DNA of 10,959 nt, from NCBI GenBank assembly GCA_002221725.1, contig NJFT01000433.1, forward strand, positions 1 to 10,959, given 5' to 3'. The notes below the pieces were generated by a model. That model did no database searches and was not told where the DNA came from. It saw only the letters and a list, made by a program, of their open reading frames with translations. Shown in pieces: positions 1-8,470 of this stretch. The translations under genes were made by a program, and so were the position numbers. This DNA is from Scedosporium boydii (Eukaryota > Ascomycota > Sordariomycetes > Microascales > Microascaceae). The first letter of the stretch is position 1. Every line of letters begins with the position of its first letter.

Positions 1-24
1 GAGGTGGGGTAGGTGGAAGCTTAC

Positions 25-660
25 CATCGCGACATGAGGCAATCGGTGAAAAAGAAAGATAGATAGCCAGCGGCGGAGCACTGGGATAACGACAAGTTAG
101 CATAAACCCCCCCGGGCAAGTGAGCGCGGCCGAGGAACGGAAGCCATCATGACTGTCACGAAGGTCCCCGACATCGGCAAAGGCCCAAAACGTACCCATA
201 TACACGCCAAGGCCGAAGCCGTCTCTGAAAACCCCCATTGTCTGCCCTCGAGAAATCTAGATATCACACCATCAAGGAGAAGAAGCGCCGACGGCCAGCC
301 CCAAGCTAGAGCCGGGGTAATGGACAGCAGTCGGCTCGCGAAGAGGAGAAAGTGCCATGATTTGGGGATATTCAGGGCTATGGCGACGCGAGGGGCTAAT
401 ATCGAGGAGGGTAGGTAGCTCTGCGTCTGTTGACGGGGACGGGTGGAGGGGGTATTCGAGGAGGAAGAAGACGTATTATTATTATTGGGAATCGCGGTCG
501 AGGTCGTTGCGGAGGGTGTCGTCGTCGTCGTCGTCGCTGTCGGGTTCACGGATCGAGTCGTAGGGGCAGCATGGTTGTGGGCTGAGGCGGTGGGAGATGC
601 GTAGGAGGTGGTGAAGGACTTGCTCAATCGCGCTGTAGGCGCGGTGGAGGAATTTGCCAT
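25..660 (-). CDS. EOS1: EOS1-like ER N-glycosylation protein, 5' part (3' end off window)
   Basis: Eos1-family proteins are ER membrane proteins needed for normal N-linked glycosylation and oxidative-stress tolerance; that role comes from the yeast family. Exon 1 is 660..196 (155 codons). Intron 1 is 195..81 (115 nt; donor GTACGT, branch GCTAAC, acceptor CCCAG). Exon 2 is 80..25, followed by donor GTAAGC at 24..19, where the gene runs into the window edge. Without that second intron the frame would stop at once (TGG TAA). Residues 1-80 are Ser/Thr/Asn/Pro-rich and look disordered. From about residue 86 (SILAPRVAIALNIPKSWH) the conserved region begins, with hydrophobic segments near 102-120 and 122-136. 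Exon 2 encodes the strongest family signature, FFFTDCLMSRW. ATG 660 is the first in-frame ATG; the frame is open further upstream but only from a TTG. The first-exon start is less certain than the family call, which rests on recalled motifs rather than an alignment. Confidence 0.82.
81..195 (-). other. EOS1 intron 1
   Basis: This 115-nt intron is seen directly: donor GTACGT, branch-like GCTAAC about 15 nt before the acceptor, and acceptor CCCAG. Splicing is in phase 0 and joins ...LACIW to CSAAGYLSFFFTDC, which restores the family membrane segment. Reading through instead gives an unrelated Arg/Pro-rich tail and a stop at position 97. Confidence 0.85.
475..535 (-). repeat. Trinucleotide runs coding Asn and Thr tracts in EOS1
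   Basis: On the plus strand four ATT units lie at 475-486 and six GTC units at 518-535. Read on the minus strand in the EOS1 frame, they encode an Asn tract and a Thr tract in the disordered N-terminus. Short in-frame microsatellites of this sort often vary in length between strains. No functional role is evident. Confidence 0.7.
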
Positions 661-677
661 TGGACCATTGGATCCAT
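624..677 (-). promoter_or_regulatory. Upstream ORF overlapping the EOS1 start codon
   Basis: An ATG at 677..675 opens a 17-codon frame that ends in TGA at 626..624. It is out of frame with EOS1 and overlaps its ATG at 660. A second ATG in the same small frame lies at 668..666. Two further ATGs at 851 and 846 open very short frames that end before EOS1. If the transcript starts upstream of 677, scanning ribosomes meet this frame first, which would lower EOS1 translation. If transcription starts between 660 and 677, it has no role. The ORF is seen in the sequence; its function is inferred. Confidence 0.45.
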
Positions 678-2438
678 GGGCGAGGAACGGGGACGTCGAG
701 AAGTCCAGGTTGGGCGGGTGAGGAAGGGGAGGACAAAGGGAGAGTGTCGTTTTCCCCCTTTCGTTTTCGCTCTCGCTTACGTACAAGGTTGGCGGGCTTG
801 GTGCTGAGCTTCAGTGTTGCGACGACACTGATTGTGGTGATATCATGACATCGGAGGGAGCACGAAGTAAACAGGGAGGGGCGAGTTGGATCGAATTGGG
901 GTTGAAATACTCGAAATTGCAGTCGAAGCGACGAAGTAAACAAACCGAAGAAGGGGGAAATGTAAGGCTCAGATTAAAAAAATAGAGAAAAAAAATGTCT
1001 AGGATCTAAGACAAGAGACAATAATAGGGACCAGCAAGGTCGGTCGTGTGAGGTCAAGTAGCAATAATAGACAGCAGCGCCTTGCCTTGTTGTGGGCAGC
1101 GAGTCATTTGAGTCGGACAGGGACAGACACAGGGACACAGGGACGGCACGCAAGGAAAGGACAGCTCCAGCCGCAGGGGTTTCGCAGCCCAATTTATCAA
1201 AAGGGCGGGTGGGGGTAGTCGGCCTCGTTCAATTGGAGTGTGGTCAATTGATGGATTGGGAAATGAAACGACATAAGGCTCGTCTGAGGTGTGCTTCCTG
1301 TTGATGCAGGTTATGTAGGGTGAGGAAGAGGGCGAGGGATCGCCTGGCTCACGTTTGTGCTTGAGCCATCAATTGCTTTCGTTGCGTCGGTGTGGGCGTG
1401 TGCCTGTTTGGGGAGGCCGTTGCGAGATGAGTTTAATAGTGCTAGGCGGGCTGAATGGGCGGACTGGACAGGCTGGATAGACACGAGGATGAGGTCAATT
1501 ACTTGCTCACAATATTGAACATGAATAACTTGGACTCAGAGCAAACTTTCAATCTTTCTATGCTATCTTGTTCTTCTTGCTCACTGTTGTGTCCGAATTA
1601 ATTAGGCTCTGGGGACAGGAGACCAAATGCCGCCCAAAAATCAGATCAACGATATTACCCTCTGATTGCTGTAATCTAGGGTTGATAGAACACCCTTGCA
1701 AGAGCCCTGGAAGCGCTAGTCAGGAGATGCCGAAGACCTGAAGAACTGAGCCGGCAGCCCCTTTACATTTGAGACTTCATCAAACCCAAGCACTTCTAGC
1801 CAAGGTGATGATCTTCCGTGGAAGCCGTTGACAGAGGAATAAACTGATGATGCCAAGTAATTCCGCAAGTACGATTACGCGTAACACCGCTCAATTGGGC
1901 CAGACGAATCAAAGCCGCTCTAATAGCAATTCCAAGACGGCGAGGTGGAGATGCAGCTTGCAGGTGGATGTGAGCTGTTTTGAGACCCGGACTCTTGAGG
2001 ACCAGCCAGGCCAGGCCAGCACAGCACAGCACAGCACACGGCCTGATCCGGTGGTGTGGACAGGATTTGTTCGTTTGCTGATGGAACGCTGCCCTGGGCC
2101 TGGTGCCTGGTCCTTTTAGTGGGTGGCATGGCCGCTGCCCCTCCTCCATCGACGATCAATTGACGCCGCCTGGCAAATCCACAAGGCCCGGCGCCAATCG
2201 CCGAAAGGGTCCAAGCTCCTCAAATTTTCCACCCGAAGAAAAAAAAGAGAACAACCTTCAGCCTTCCGCTCATCACACCAGACCAGACGACGACGACCGC
2301 CCCTCCAATAAGCGTAGCCACCGGCGCGGTTTCCTCCACCGGGACACACACACACGCCAATCGTGGGCCGTAGTGTCCATCGCTCTCAATTCCTCCTTTT
2401 CGAAACCGCGGCGTCCTTCCCCATAGCATCAGCCCACC
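661..2438. other. Divergent intergenic region between EOS1 and the MBA1-like gene
   Basis: About 1.8 kb lies between two divergently transcribed start codons and should hold both 5' leaders and promoters. Every open frame here is short, lacks family resemblance, and overlaps others on both strands. I see no tRNA, rRNA or transposon signature. Small visible structures include a purine-rich A tract near 975-1000, an inverted repeat AATCAGA/TCTGATT (1639-1645 and 1661-1667, 15-nt loop), CAGCA repeats near 2018-2037 and a short CA run near 2345-2355. A promoter-scale function is inferred from position only. Confidence 0.6.
2194..2361 (+). promoter_or_regulatory. Three CCAAT pentamers upstream of the MBA1-like gene
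   Basis: CCAAT occurs on the plus strand at 2194-2198, 2305-2309 and 2357-2361, which is 78-245 nt before the start codon. The CCAAT-binding Hap complex controls many respiratory and mitochondrial genes in fungi, so sites ahead of a mitochondrial biogenesis gene make sense. Some would occur by chance, and the last could lie within the leader. The motifs are seen; regulation by Hap is inferred. Confidence 0.35.
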
Positions 2439-3532
2439 ATGGCCTCGGCCGCTCGTAGAGGGCTCCTCGTCCCGAGGACCGCCCTCACGCCCTTGTCCCG
2501 AACTTATAACTCCGCCCTGCGATCCGGCCCCACGACGAGCCTTGCGGCGAGGACGGCGCTGCAGTTGCGCATGGTGGGAAGCGTGAGGGACATGGTCCGT
2601 ACGACGCAGGCCAAGCTACAGAAGGAAGTGAAGAAGGGGGATGCTCAGGCGCCGACGCCGTCTTCTGAGATGCAGGCGATGACCGACCAAATGCGGAATC
2701 GCATGCTTTTACCTGGTGTGTATATTCCTTGGCCTATCTTTGCTTTCCTATTTACTCCCCTCTCACGCTTTCTCTCGTTTTATGCGACAGAATAACTAAC
2801 TCTCGAAATCTCCCAGGCACATTCGTCTCCCTCCCCCTCTCCCAATACCCCCGCCAACCCCTCGCCTTCCTCAAATACCTCTGGGCCAGCACCCGCAGCA
2901 CCTGGGAAGCCCGCCTCATAACCTGGGGCTACCGCCTCCAATCCATGCCCAAGGGCTCCTTCCGCCCGGCCTTCAAGCCGCAAACCCGCCAGATCGTCCC
3001 CACCGCGAAAGCCCTCCACCGCCGCCTCAACGAAGCCCTGGCCGCCGGCGACCTCGTCGCCCTCCGCGAGGTCTGCCACGAGCCCCTCTACGACATGCTC
3101 TCGCGCACCGTCGACTCGCGCAACGCGAAGCCGGGCGCCAAGAAGGAGATCCTGGAGTGGGAGGTCGTCGAGTATCATAACTCCTGGAGGCTTCCACGCC
3201 TGAACTACCACCGCACTACGTTCATCCCGGAGTCGAGGTACGCTCAGCAGACCGCCGTCGTGACTTTTGATACTACCCAGAGGTTGACGAGGAGGGACGC
3301 CGCGACGGGAGAGGTTATCAAGGCGGGTACCAAGGCGCAGAGGAAGAGGGAGAACTTGGTGCTCATGAGGTCCGTGGATGGGAGGAATTATGAACCGGAG
3401 GAGTGGAGGATATGGGGCTTTGTGCCCGAGACGACGCTTCACGCCTGGGAGACGATGGAGAAGGGGAAGAAGGCGCTGCAGACTTCGAGTCTGGCGAAGA
3501 AGGCGAAGGAGTTTGGTGCCGAACTGAAATAA
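2439..3532 (+). CDS. MBA1: Mitochondrial mitoribosome receptor, MBA1/mL45 family
   Basis: The family is peripheral to the mitochondrial inner membrane, binds the large mitoribosomal subunit near the tunnel exit and helps insert newly made proteins with Oxa1; the animal counterpart is mL45. Exons 2439-2715 and 2817-3532 give 330 aa; the 101-nt intron has donor GTGTGT, branch ACTAAC and acceptor CCCAG, and splits a Gly codon (phase 1). Residues 1-50 are Arg/Ser/Ala-rich with no acidic residue until Asp51, a typical mitochondrial presequence; the R-T-Y at 21-23 fits an R-3 processing site. Residues about 150-305 match the Tim44/mL45-like fold, ending in the diagnostic EEWRIWGFVPETT; a Lys-rich tail follows. 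ATG 2439 has a strong context (CACCATGG), and no ATG occurs in the preceding 200 nt, which supports this start. Yeast Mba1 is somewhat shorter (about 280 aa). Whether this protein acts as a stable ribosomal subunit (mL45) or a receptor (Mba1) cannot be decided here. Confidence 0.85.
2716..2816 (+). other. MBA1-like gene intron
   Basis: This 101-nt intron has donor GTGTGT, branch AACTAACTC about 20 nt before the acceptor and acceptor TCCCAG. The frame runs into TAA inside the intron, so removal is required to join RMLLPG to TFVSLPL. Confidence 0.9.
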
Positions 3533-4062
3533 AGCGTTGCGGAGGGAAGGACCGGGGGAAGAAAAAGAAGCCGGTGTGTATTAAGGATGTATAGTTTCGT
3601 GTACCAGTTCTTGGAAAGGCGGCATAGACATGATGGTGACTCCTCAGCCCAATCCCTAGGGACACGCTACTCCTGTATAAGTATAGAATTTGTATAAAAC
3701 AATCAAGAATAAATCTACATTTCAATGATGCGCAAGTTTGGCGAGATGGCGAGCACGATCAATTACTGAGAGGAATCACAAATGGCGCGTGTCTGCGTGT
3801 GTGTATTCTCCGGTACTAGTGCGTAGAGCAATTTGATAGCACTCTCCCCCTCCTTCCAACTATTGACTACTCCTTCGTAAAACTCTCGGGAAAATGTGGT
3901 ATAATAAAAAGCTGGCCAAGACTGCATCCACAGATCCTGTATGACAAACACGAACCGAACTTGAAGCACGATCTCCGCAAACTTCCCAACACCCACTTCC
4001 CCCACCATCCTCCTAGAAGACCTTGCCAGACAAGGCAGGTCAAGGTCGGGACACGCAAGTTC
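3533..4062. other. Convergent 3' intergenic region
   Basis: These 530 nt separate the stop of the plus-strand MBA1-like gene from the stop of the minus-strand symporter gene, so the region should hold both 3' UTRs. It is AT-richer than the flanking coding DNA. No credible ORF or RNA gene is visible. A 7-bp inverted repeat, GACCTTG/CAAGGTC, sits at about 4019-4047. Confidence 0.6.
3708..3713 (+). terminator. Candidate poly(A) signal of the MBA1-like gene
   Basis: AATAAA lies 176 nt after the stop codon in a TA-rich stretch (GTATAAGTATAG and TTTGTATAAAAC just before it). This spacing is normal for a fungal 3' UTR. Fungal signals are degenerate, so the actual cleavage site is unproven. Confidence 0.4.
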
Positions 4063-4076
4063 TTAAAAGAACTTGC
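4055..4076. repeat. Perfect 10-bp inverted repeat across the symporter stop codon
   Basis: GCAAGTTCTT (4055-4064) and AAGAACTTGC (4067-4076) are exact reverse complements separated by two bases. The stop codon TAA (minus strand, 4065..4063) lies in the centre, and the arm towards the gene encodes the last residues, GKFF. In the mRNA this could form a tight hairpin at the end of translation. Confidence 0.75.
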
Positions 4077-6902
4077 CAGCCTTCTTCGAAAGCGAGACCT
4101 CGTCTCCCTCCTGGTCGGACGAGCCCGCTTCAACAACGGCCGGAATAGGACGATCGAGGGCATCAAACCGCGTCCCATTCTTCTTGGCCAAGCACCACTG
4201 GACACCTAGCCTCAACCCAGAAGCGGCGAGAGCCCAAAGCATACCTCCCACGGGAGCAGCAACAAACGCCCCGAAAACGGCCCAGTCGCCCGACGTAAGA
4301 CCCTGCTCGATGAGTATGAGGCGGCCGCCCTTATAAGCATCGCCGTAGTAGACCGTGCCGAACAGGAAAACGGTGAAGATACCGCCGAGCCCCCCGACGA
4401 CGACCTCGAAACCTCGCCACCACCAGAAAAATCGGTCTGAGAGACCAATGACGAGGACGGGGACGACAGCGGCCGAAACGAGATCGGAAATGAGGTAGAT
4501 CTGGAGGATGGAGGGAGCCTTGAGAGCAAGGACGATGGTGGGGATCATGATCAGGACAACCATGGCGCGAATATACCAAATGTTGAGGCGGTTACGGAAG
4601 AGATCGTTGGAGGCGCTGGAGACCATGGCGGACTGGATGCTGTCAAAGGCGGCAGTGGACATGGAAACGACCATGACGAGCACGATACCGACAACCCACG
4701 CGGGAAGCTGATTAAGCAAGAGGAAGAAGGCGATGGAGCGGTTATCCTCAGCCGAATCGCCCGGGTAGGCGCCGGACCAGGTAGCAATGAGACCAGTGCT
4801 GCCCACCAAGGTCAAGACTATGCAGATAATGACGACTGCGACGGTGACACCGACCCAGAGATCCTTGTCGGTTTTCGAAGCAAACGTGCGCAACCAGAGG
4901 GTGGAGAGGAAGAAGTCATTGGTGAGAATGCACACAGGTAGGATGTAAAGCAGTTGCCATCCCAAGGTTGAGGCTTCGAGAAGGCCGGACGACGGGATGA
5001 GCGAAGTGTCGATCTTTGTCTTTACACCGATGGTAATGGAGGCGATGATGATGAGGCAGCAGACCATGACTCCCTGAATCATATCGGTCAAGAAAGAGAT
5101 CTTGAAACCGCCAAGAGCTATAGAACCAAATGAGTTAACCTTGACTGCTCACCAAAAGGTGGCTAGTGGGTTTTGTTTGGAAGGGTGGGGAGCCTACAGG
5201 TGTAAATGGTTGTAACGGCACATTGTACAATCATAACTGGCAGATCAGGGACTCCTGTCATGGCACTAACAACTTGGCCGATGGCGGACAACTCGGCAAT
5301 CATGTACAGGAAGAGCGTCACCAGAGTCATGAAGCTCAGGAACAGACCGCACGGGATGCCATAACGCTGCCTCGTCCATTCAGTCAAAACGAAGCCTTCG
5401 GGGCATCGCCTCCGGATAATGGGTCCGAGAGCAGCAAATGCAAACAGAGGCAGCGACGACGACAGGGCGTAGATGACGACTCCTTGGACACCAGTAATGG
5501 TGGCGAGTTCGGGGTACGCGAAGAGAATTGCAGAACCGAGGACTAAAGTAGTTAGTATTTCCCAGAACGTTTTAAGGGGGAGGGGAATGAGGACGACGGA
5601 GTGTCAGTCGGAGCGGCAGCACGTTTCCCACGCAAGCATTAACTTGATCGAGTATTACGGTACAATCTCAGCTTCGTTTCCGCAGACAGACGTAATCTCC
5701 CAAACTATCCCCAACGAGCAAAGGTCAAGAGGTCCTCGTGAAGACACCTTCCTAGTGGGAATGAACTAGAAGAGGCGTTGGCAACACGGCGACCAACCAA
5801 CTCGTGGAGCTTGGGGTGGATCCAGTCATCTACTTCAACTCGGCGCCCGTAGTGAGCCGCAATCACCTCCTCGCCGGCGAATTTGCATTGCCTCAACAAC
5901 CACCGTCGAGACCTCTTACACGGAACACTCTCGGGAAGGTAGTAGAGAAAGTGGCATCTGCAGTTTCCGCCAGGCGAGAAGGCGATGGTTTATGATCTTG
6001 GGAAACCAACCTATATGTCAGCGTTCGTAAAAAGCGGCCAGAGCCCAACCTCGTTTTCAGAGGATAGCTTGGGGGTTCCGGAGTGGATAAGGGCAAGCCT
6101 GCATCAGCAGGACCGCCGGATGCCGGGAGCCGGACAGGACCAAGTGTTTGCGGGTTCGCGGATCAACTCCCCGTTTCTGAAGAGTGAAGCGCGCTACCCC
6201 CTCGGGTACACTCGGGCCGTGCGTTGTGCGATTTCGCTTGCTGCCGCTCTGAATCTGAGAGAGAGAGTAATGATTGGGCGAATGCCATTCTCGACGAGCT
6301 TTCACAGCTCGTCTCGAGAAAGGGATCGTTCCCAAACTGCTGCTGTTTGCTGATTTCTCTACTCACCAGCGGCGACAAAGTTGAAGGCTAGCGGAAGAGC
6401 TGTAAATAGAAGTTAGTTTGCCTTTCTGTTAGTCCATGCGAGAAGAAGGGGAACCAAATTCAAGCTTGACGAGATCGGGGGGAGGTTGGACCGGGGAAGT
6501 AGAAGTAGGCGGGACGGGCCTAGAAAGGCTTCGTGATCACTGCCGCTTCCTCTTCCGGCGAGCAAGAGTTAGGATTACCAGGTCGGCCTACACCCTCCCC
6601 AATGCTCGTCAAGCCATTAGACGCATGCTAACCCTTTTGAGTTCCATTGCCGGCAAGGAAGGTGTCCTTCGACTTGGACATCTTCCAGGCAATGACGGTT
6701 CCCATGACCCTAGAGAAACAGGTTGTGGTTAGTAGCATGATAACTTTATACACACAGAAATCAAGCTAAGGCCAAAAGTTTGCCCGCAGAGAGCCGTGAT
6801 CTCGAAGGGACTCTTGGTGGGCGAAGAGAGACGACCGTACAGAAAGAGGCCATAAGTGAGGTAGATGATGGCGTTGGACGCCTCAGAAGACGGTTGACCC
6901 AT
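4063..6902 (-). CDS. Sodium:solute symporter (SSS/SLC5 family), distantly DUR3-like
   Basis: This is a plasma-membrane transporter of the LeuT-fold SSS family, which couples solute uptake to Na+ or H+; fungal relatives include the urea carrier Dur3. Five exons give 523 aa: 6902..6841, 6709..6633, 6399..6367, 5542..5198 and 5117..4063. Introns are 131, 233, 823 and 80 nt. Every junction keeps frame and rebuilds family sequence: GLFLVMGTVIAWKMSKSK, GTQKALPLAFNFVAAVLGS, RRRCPEGFVLTEWTRQRYG, TIYTSLGGFKISFLTD. About 13 hydrophobic segments are visible, including residues 9-29, 48-67, 76-100, 123-142, 158-175 and 187-204. SMSTAAFDSIQSAM at 324-337 corresponds to the conserved Ser/Thr-rich helix that helps form the sodium site in characterised members. 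The tail (about 482-523) is hydrophilic and acidic, then basic. At 523 aa it is clearly shorter than Dur3 (about 650-730 aa), so urea is only one possible substrate. ATG 6902 is the first ATG after the candidate TATA box, with A at -3. Confidence 0.85.
5543..6366 (-). other. Long intron 3 (823-824 nt) of the symporter gene
   Basis: Donor GTGAGT at 6366..6361 and acceptor CTTTAG ending at 5543, with a textbook branch TACTAAC just upstream of it, join A-A-V-L-G-S in frame (phase 1). It is several times longer than any other intron here. Its base composition resembles coding DNA, and short overlapping open frames cover much of it on both strands. I recognise none of them and see no snoRNA, tRNA or transposase signature. 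It may contain inserted or decayed sequence; this is inference. Confidence 0.75.
6288..6320. repeat. Imperfect hairpin inside the symporter long intron
   Basis: TTCTCGA plus CGAGCT (6288-6300), a 5-nt loop TTCAC, then AGCTCG, a TC bulge and TCGAGAA (6306-6320) form a 13-bp stem with one 2-nt bulge. In the pre-mRNA it sits 46-78 nt downstream of the 5' splice site. No known RNA family is recognised. Confidence 0.6.
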
Positions 6903-8470
6903 GATAGCTGGCAATAAATTCCCAAGGAAAACTAGAAGCTGCAAGCTATAAAAAAATGAGGTTGACTCGAAATAGCACGAGCTGATCACTCGTAGGATAA
7001 TGCGAGGTCAGAACAAGAATGAGGGGGGAATCTGCAATGTGGAGATGCTCTGGTGGATATTCGATGTCCAGTAAAAATTCCAACAATACAAAGTGACACC
7101 AGGAGGGAGGCTCTTTCCCTCTACTATTTATACAAATAGTGTACGAAGTACTTAAATTTGTCGTTCGCTCCTTCTGACTCTTTCCCCTCGTGAAAATCGC
7201 CAAAATCAAGCCAAAAAAATTTCTTCACCCACACTATCAAGTGCCTTTCCCATTAGTGCATGCGACCTCCCCCCATCTTAGCGCTATTACTTGTGCTTGA
7301 CCAAACCTTCACGTAAGAAGAGCCCCGTCCTGGGCTAAGGCCAAGCTTGCAGAGCCCATTCCTTGTCATTCCTTGTCAACAGCTCCTCGCTACAAAGTGT
7401 GGCCGTCGAATCGGAGGACGGCCCACCTCTCATCGGGCATAGTGTGGGGGTCCCTCCTCAATCACACGAGACCCATGAGTATCCCCGATCACCTTCTCCC
7501 TCGCCGAACCCGGTGATGGTTTCGTCCGTTCGATTATTGAAGCATGGGTTCTGAGCCGATGATAGACGACTATCCCTGTTTTGTATGTTTTGTATGCCAT
7601 TTCCCATTCCACGACAGCACGGGGTGTTCCTTGGGTGTCGTCATGCGTATTCGAGCGTGGGGATTGGTTAGTATTGATCAGATAATGAACATGATCTTCT
7701 TTACCTTACATCCAGGCCGAATCCGCTCCTCTGCTTCCATGAATACTTGCTCGCCCATCCTTTCAGCTGTGTATGTTAGCTGCCGACACCTCAACATTGT
7801 TATATACACACTACCTGGTTACCCAGGGTCTCTCCCAGGCAAGGAAGTCTAAGAACATTAAAAGAAACCGCCGCCTAGTTTGTACCGCACTCAGGCAAAG
7901 GATCATAGGAAAACCATTGATGTGTGCAAGCTTATCAACCCTATCAAAGACTAAACGAAGCGATGCTGCTCTGCCAAAATCACCTAATTTTAGAACGCCC
8001 GTTTAGTGTCCAACGACTCCACGCCATGCCTCAATGTCTTGCCAACTAGACCAAACCGCTCGAGTCCGATAAAAAATACTGCAAACCGATAGTGTTTTCA
8101 CTTCCCAAAAGCCACCTCTCATAGAAAAATTGGAGGTAGGAATAAAAATGCGGAAACCTCAGCGAACCTCGCCGCATCTTGTGATAGAAGCCAGGCAAAA
8201 GCCATTGGAAGATGCAAAGATTATGATCGTAAAGCGAAGCTCCGTTGTGCTAAGAAGGAAATAAGGGAAGAAAACACAAACCGGGAGGATAGGAGGATGA
8301 GGATGTAAGTTGACTGCTGAGGTCGATGCTGGGGGATATCGCTCGCGAAACTCGAAAGAAAAGAAAACAAAATGAAAAAAGAAACCATCTGTGCGGCTTG
8401 CGTTCACCCGAGTCGCCTCGTTCCATGCTGGTTAAACGTATCGGCGCCTCGATCAGCTACCTCGGAATCA
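6903..8470. other. Intergenic region: symporter promoter and RRM-gene 3' region
   Basis: About 1.57 kb lies between the start of the symporter gene and the stop of the RRM gene, both on the minus strand. The right part should hold the RRM-gene 3' UTR and the left part the symporter promoter. All open frames here are short and low in complexity or unlike any family I know. Two small tandem duplications are visible: CATTCCTTGT twice at 7357-7376 and TGTTTTGTA twice at 7577-7594. No tRNA, rRNA or mobile-element feature is evident. Confidence 0.6.
7123..7140 (-). promoter_or_regulatory. Candidate TATA box of the symporter gene, within a palindrome
   Basis: On the minus strand TATAAATA lies at 7132..7125, about 220-230 nt before the symporter ATG. 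It is embedded in an inverted repeat with 7-bp arms (ACTATTT at 7123-7129, AAATAGT at 7134-7140, 4-nt loop). No ATG occurs on the minus strand between this box and 6902, as expected for a leader of roughly 190 nt. Many fungal genes lack TATA boxes, so this remains a candidate. Confidence 0.4.

Noticed and set aside
661..786. In-frame N-terminal extension of EOS1 to position 786.
   Set aside because: The extension begins at TTG, not ATG, and the added 42 residues are low in complexity. ATG 660 is the first in-frame ATG.
482..943. A 153-codon minus-strand frame overlapping EOS1 exon 1 in another frame.
   Set aside because: It starts with TTG, ends in an Asp run made by the same trinucleotide repeat, and does not reach the conserved EOS1 exon 2.
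1796..2426. Several overlapping frames on both strands upstream of the MBA1-like gene.
   Set aside because: They overlap each other in all frames, lack family similarity, and fall in the promoter/leader interval.
2780..3442. A 220-codon open frame antisense to the MBA1-like gene.
   Set aside because: It overlaps exon 2 of a clear gene, is Gly/Ala/Glu-rich in a way expected from complementing Pro/Ala/Arg codons, crosses the splice site, and matches no family I know.
5166..5546. A 126-codon plus-strand frame.
   Set aside because: It is antisense to exon 4 and intron 4 of the symporter, whose minus-strand translation is clearly conserved transporter sequence.
5985..6353. A 122-codon plus-strand frame inside the symporter's long intron.
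   Set aside because: It has no recognisable domain, no clear promoter or splice context, and overlaps other random frames. It could be revived only by transcript evidence.
7544..7852. A 102-codon plus-strand frame in the intergenic region.
   Set aside because: The composition is irregular, it contains a small tandem duplication, and no domain or ATG context supports it.
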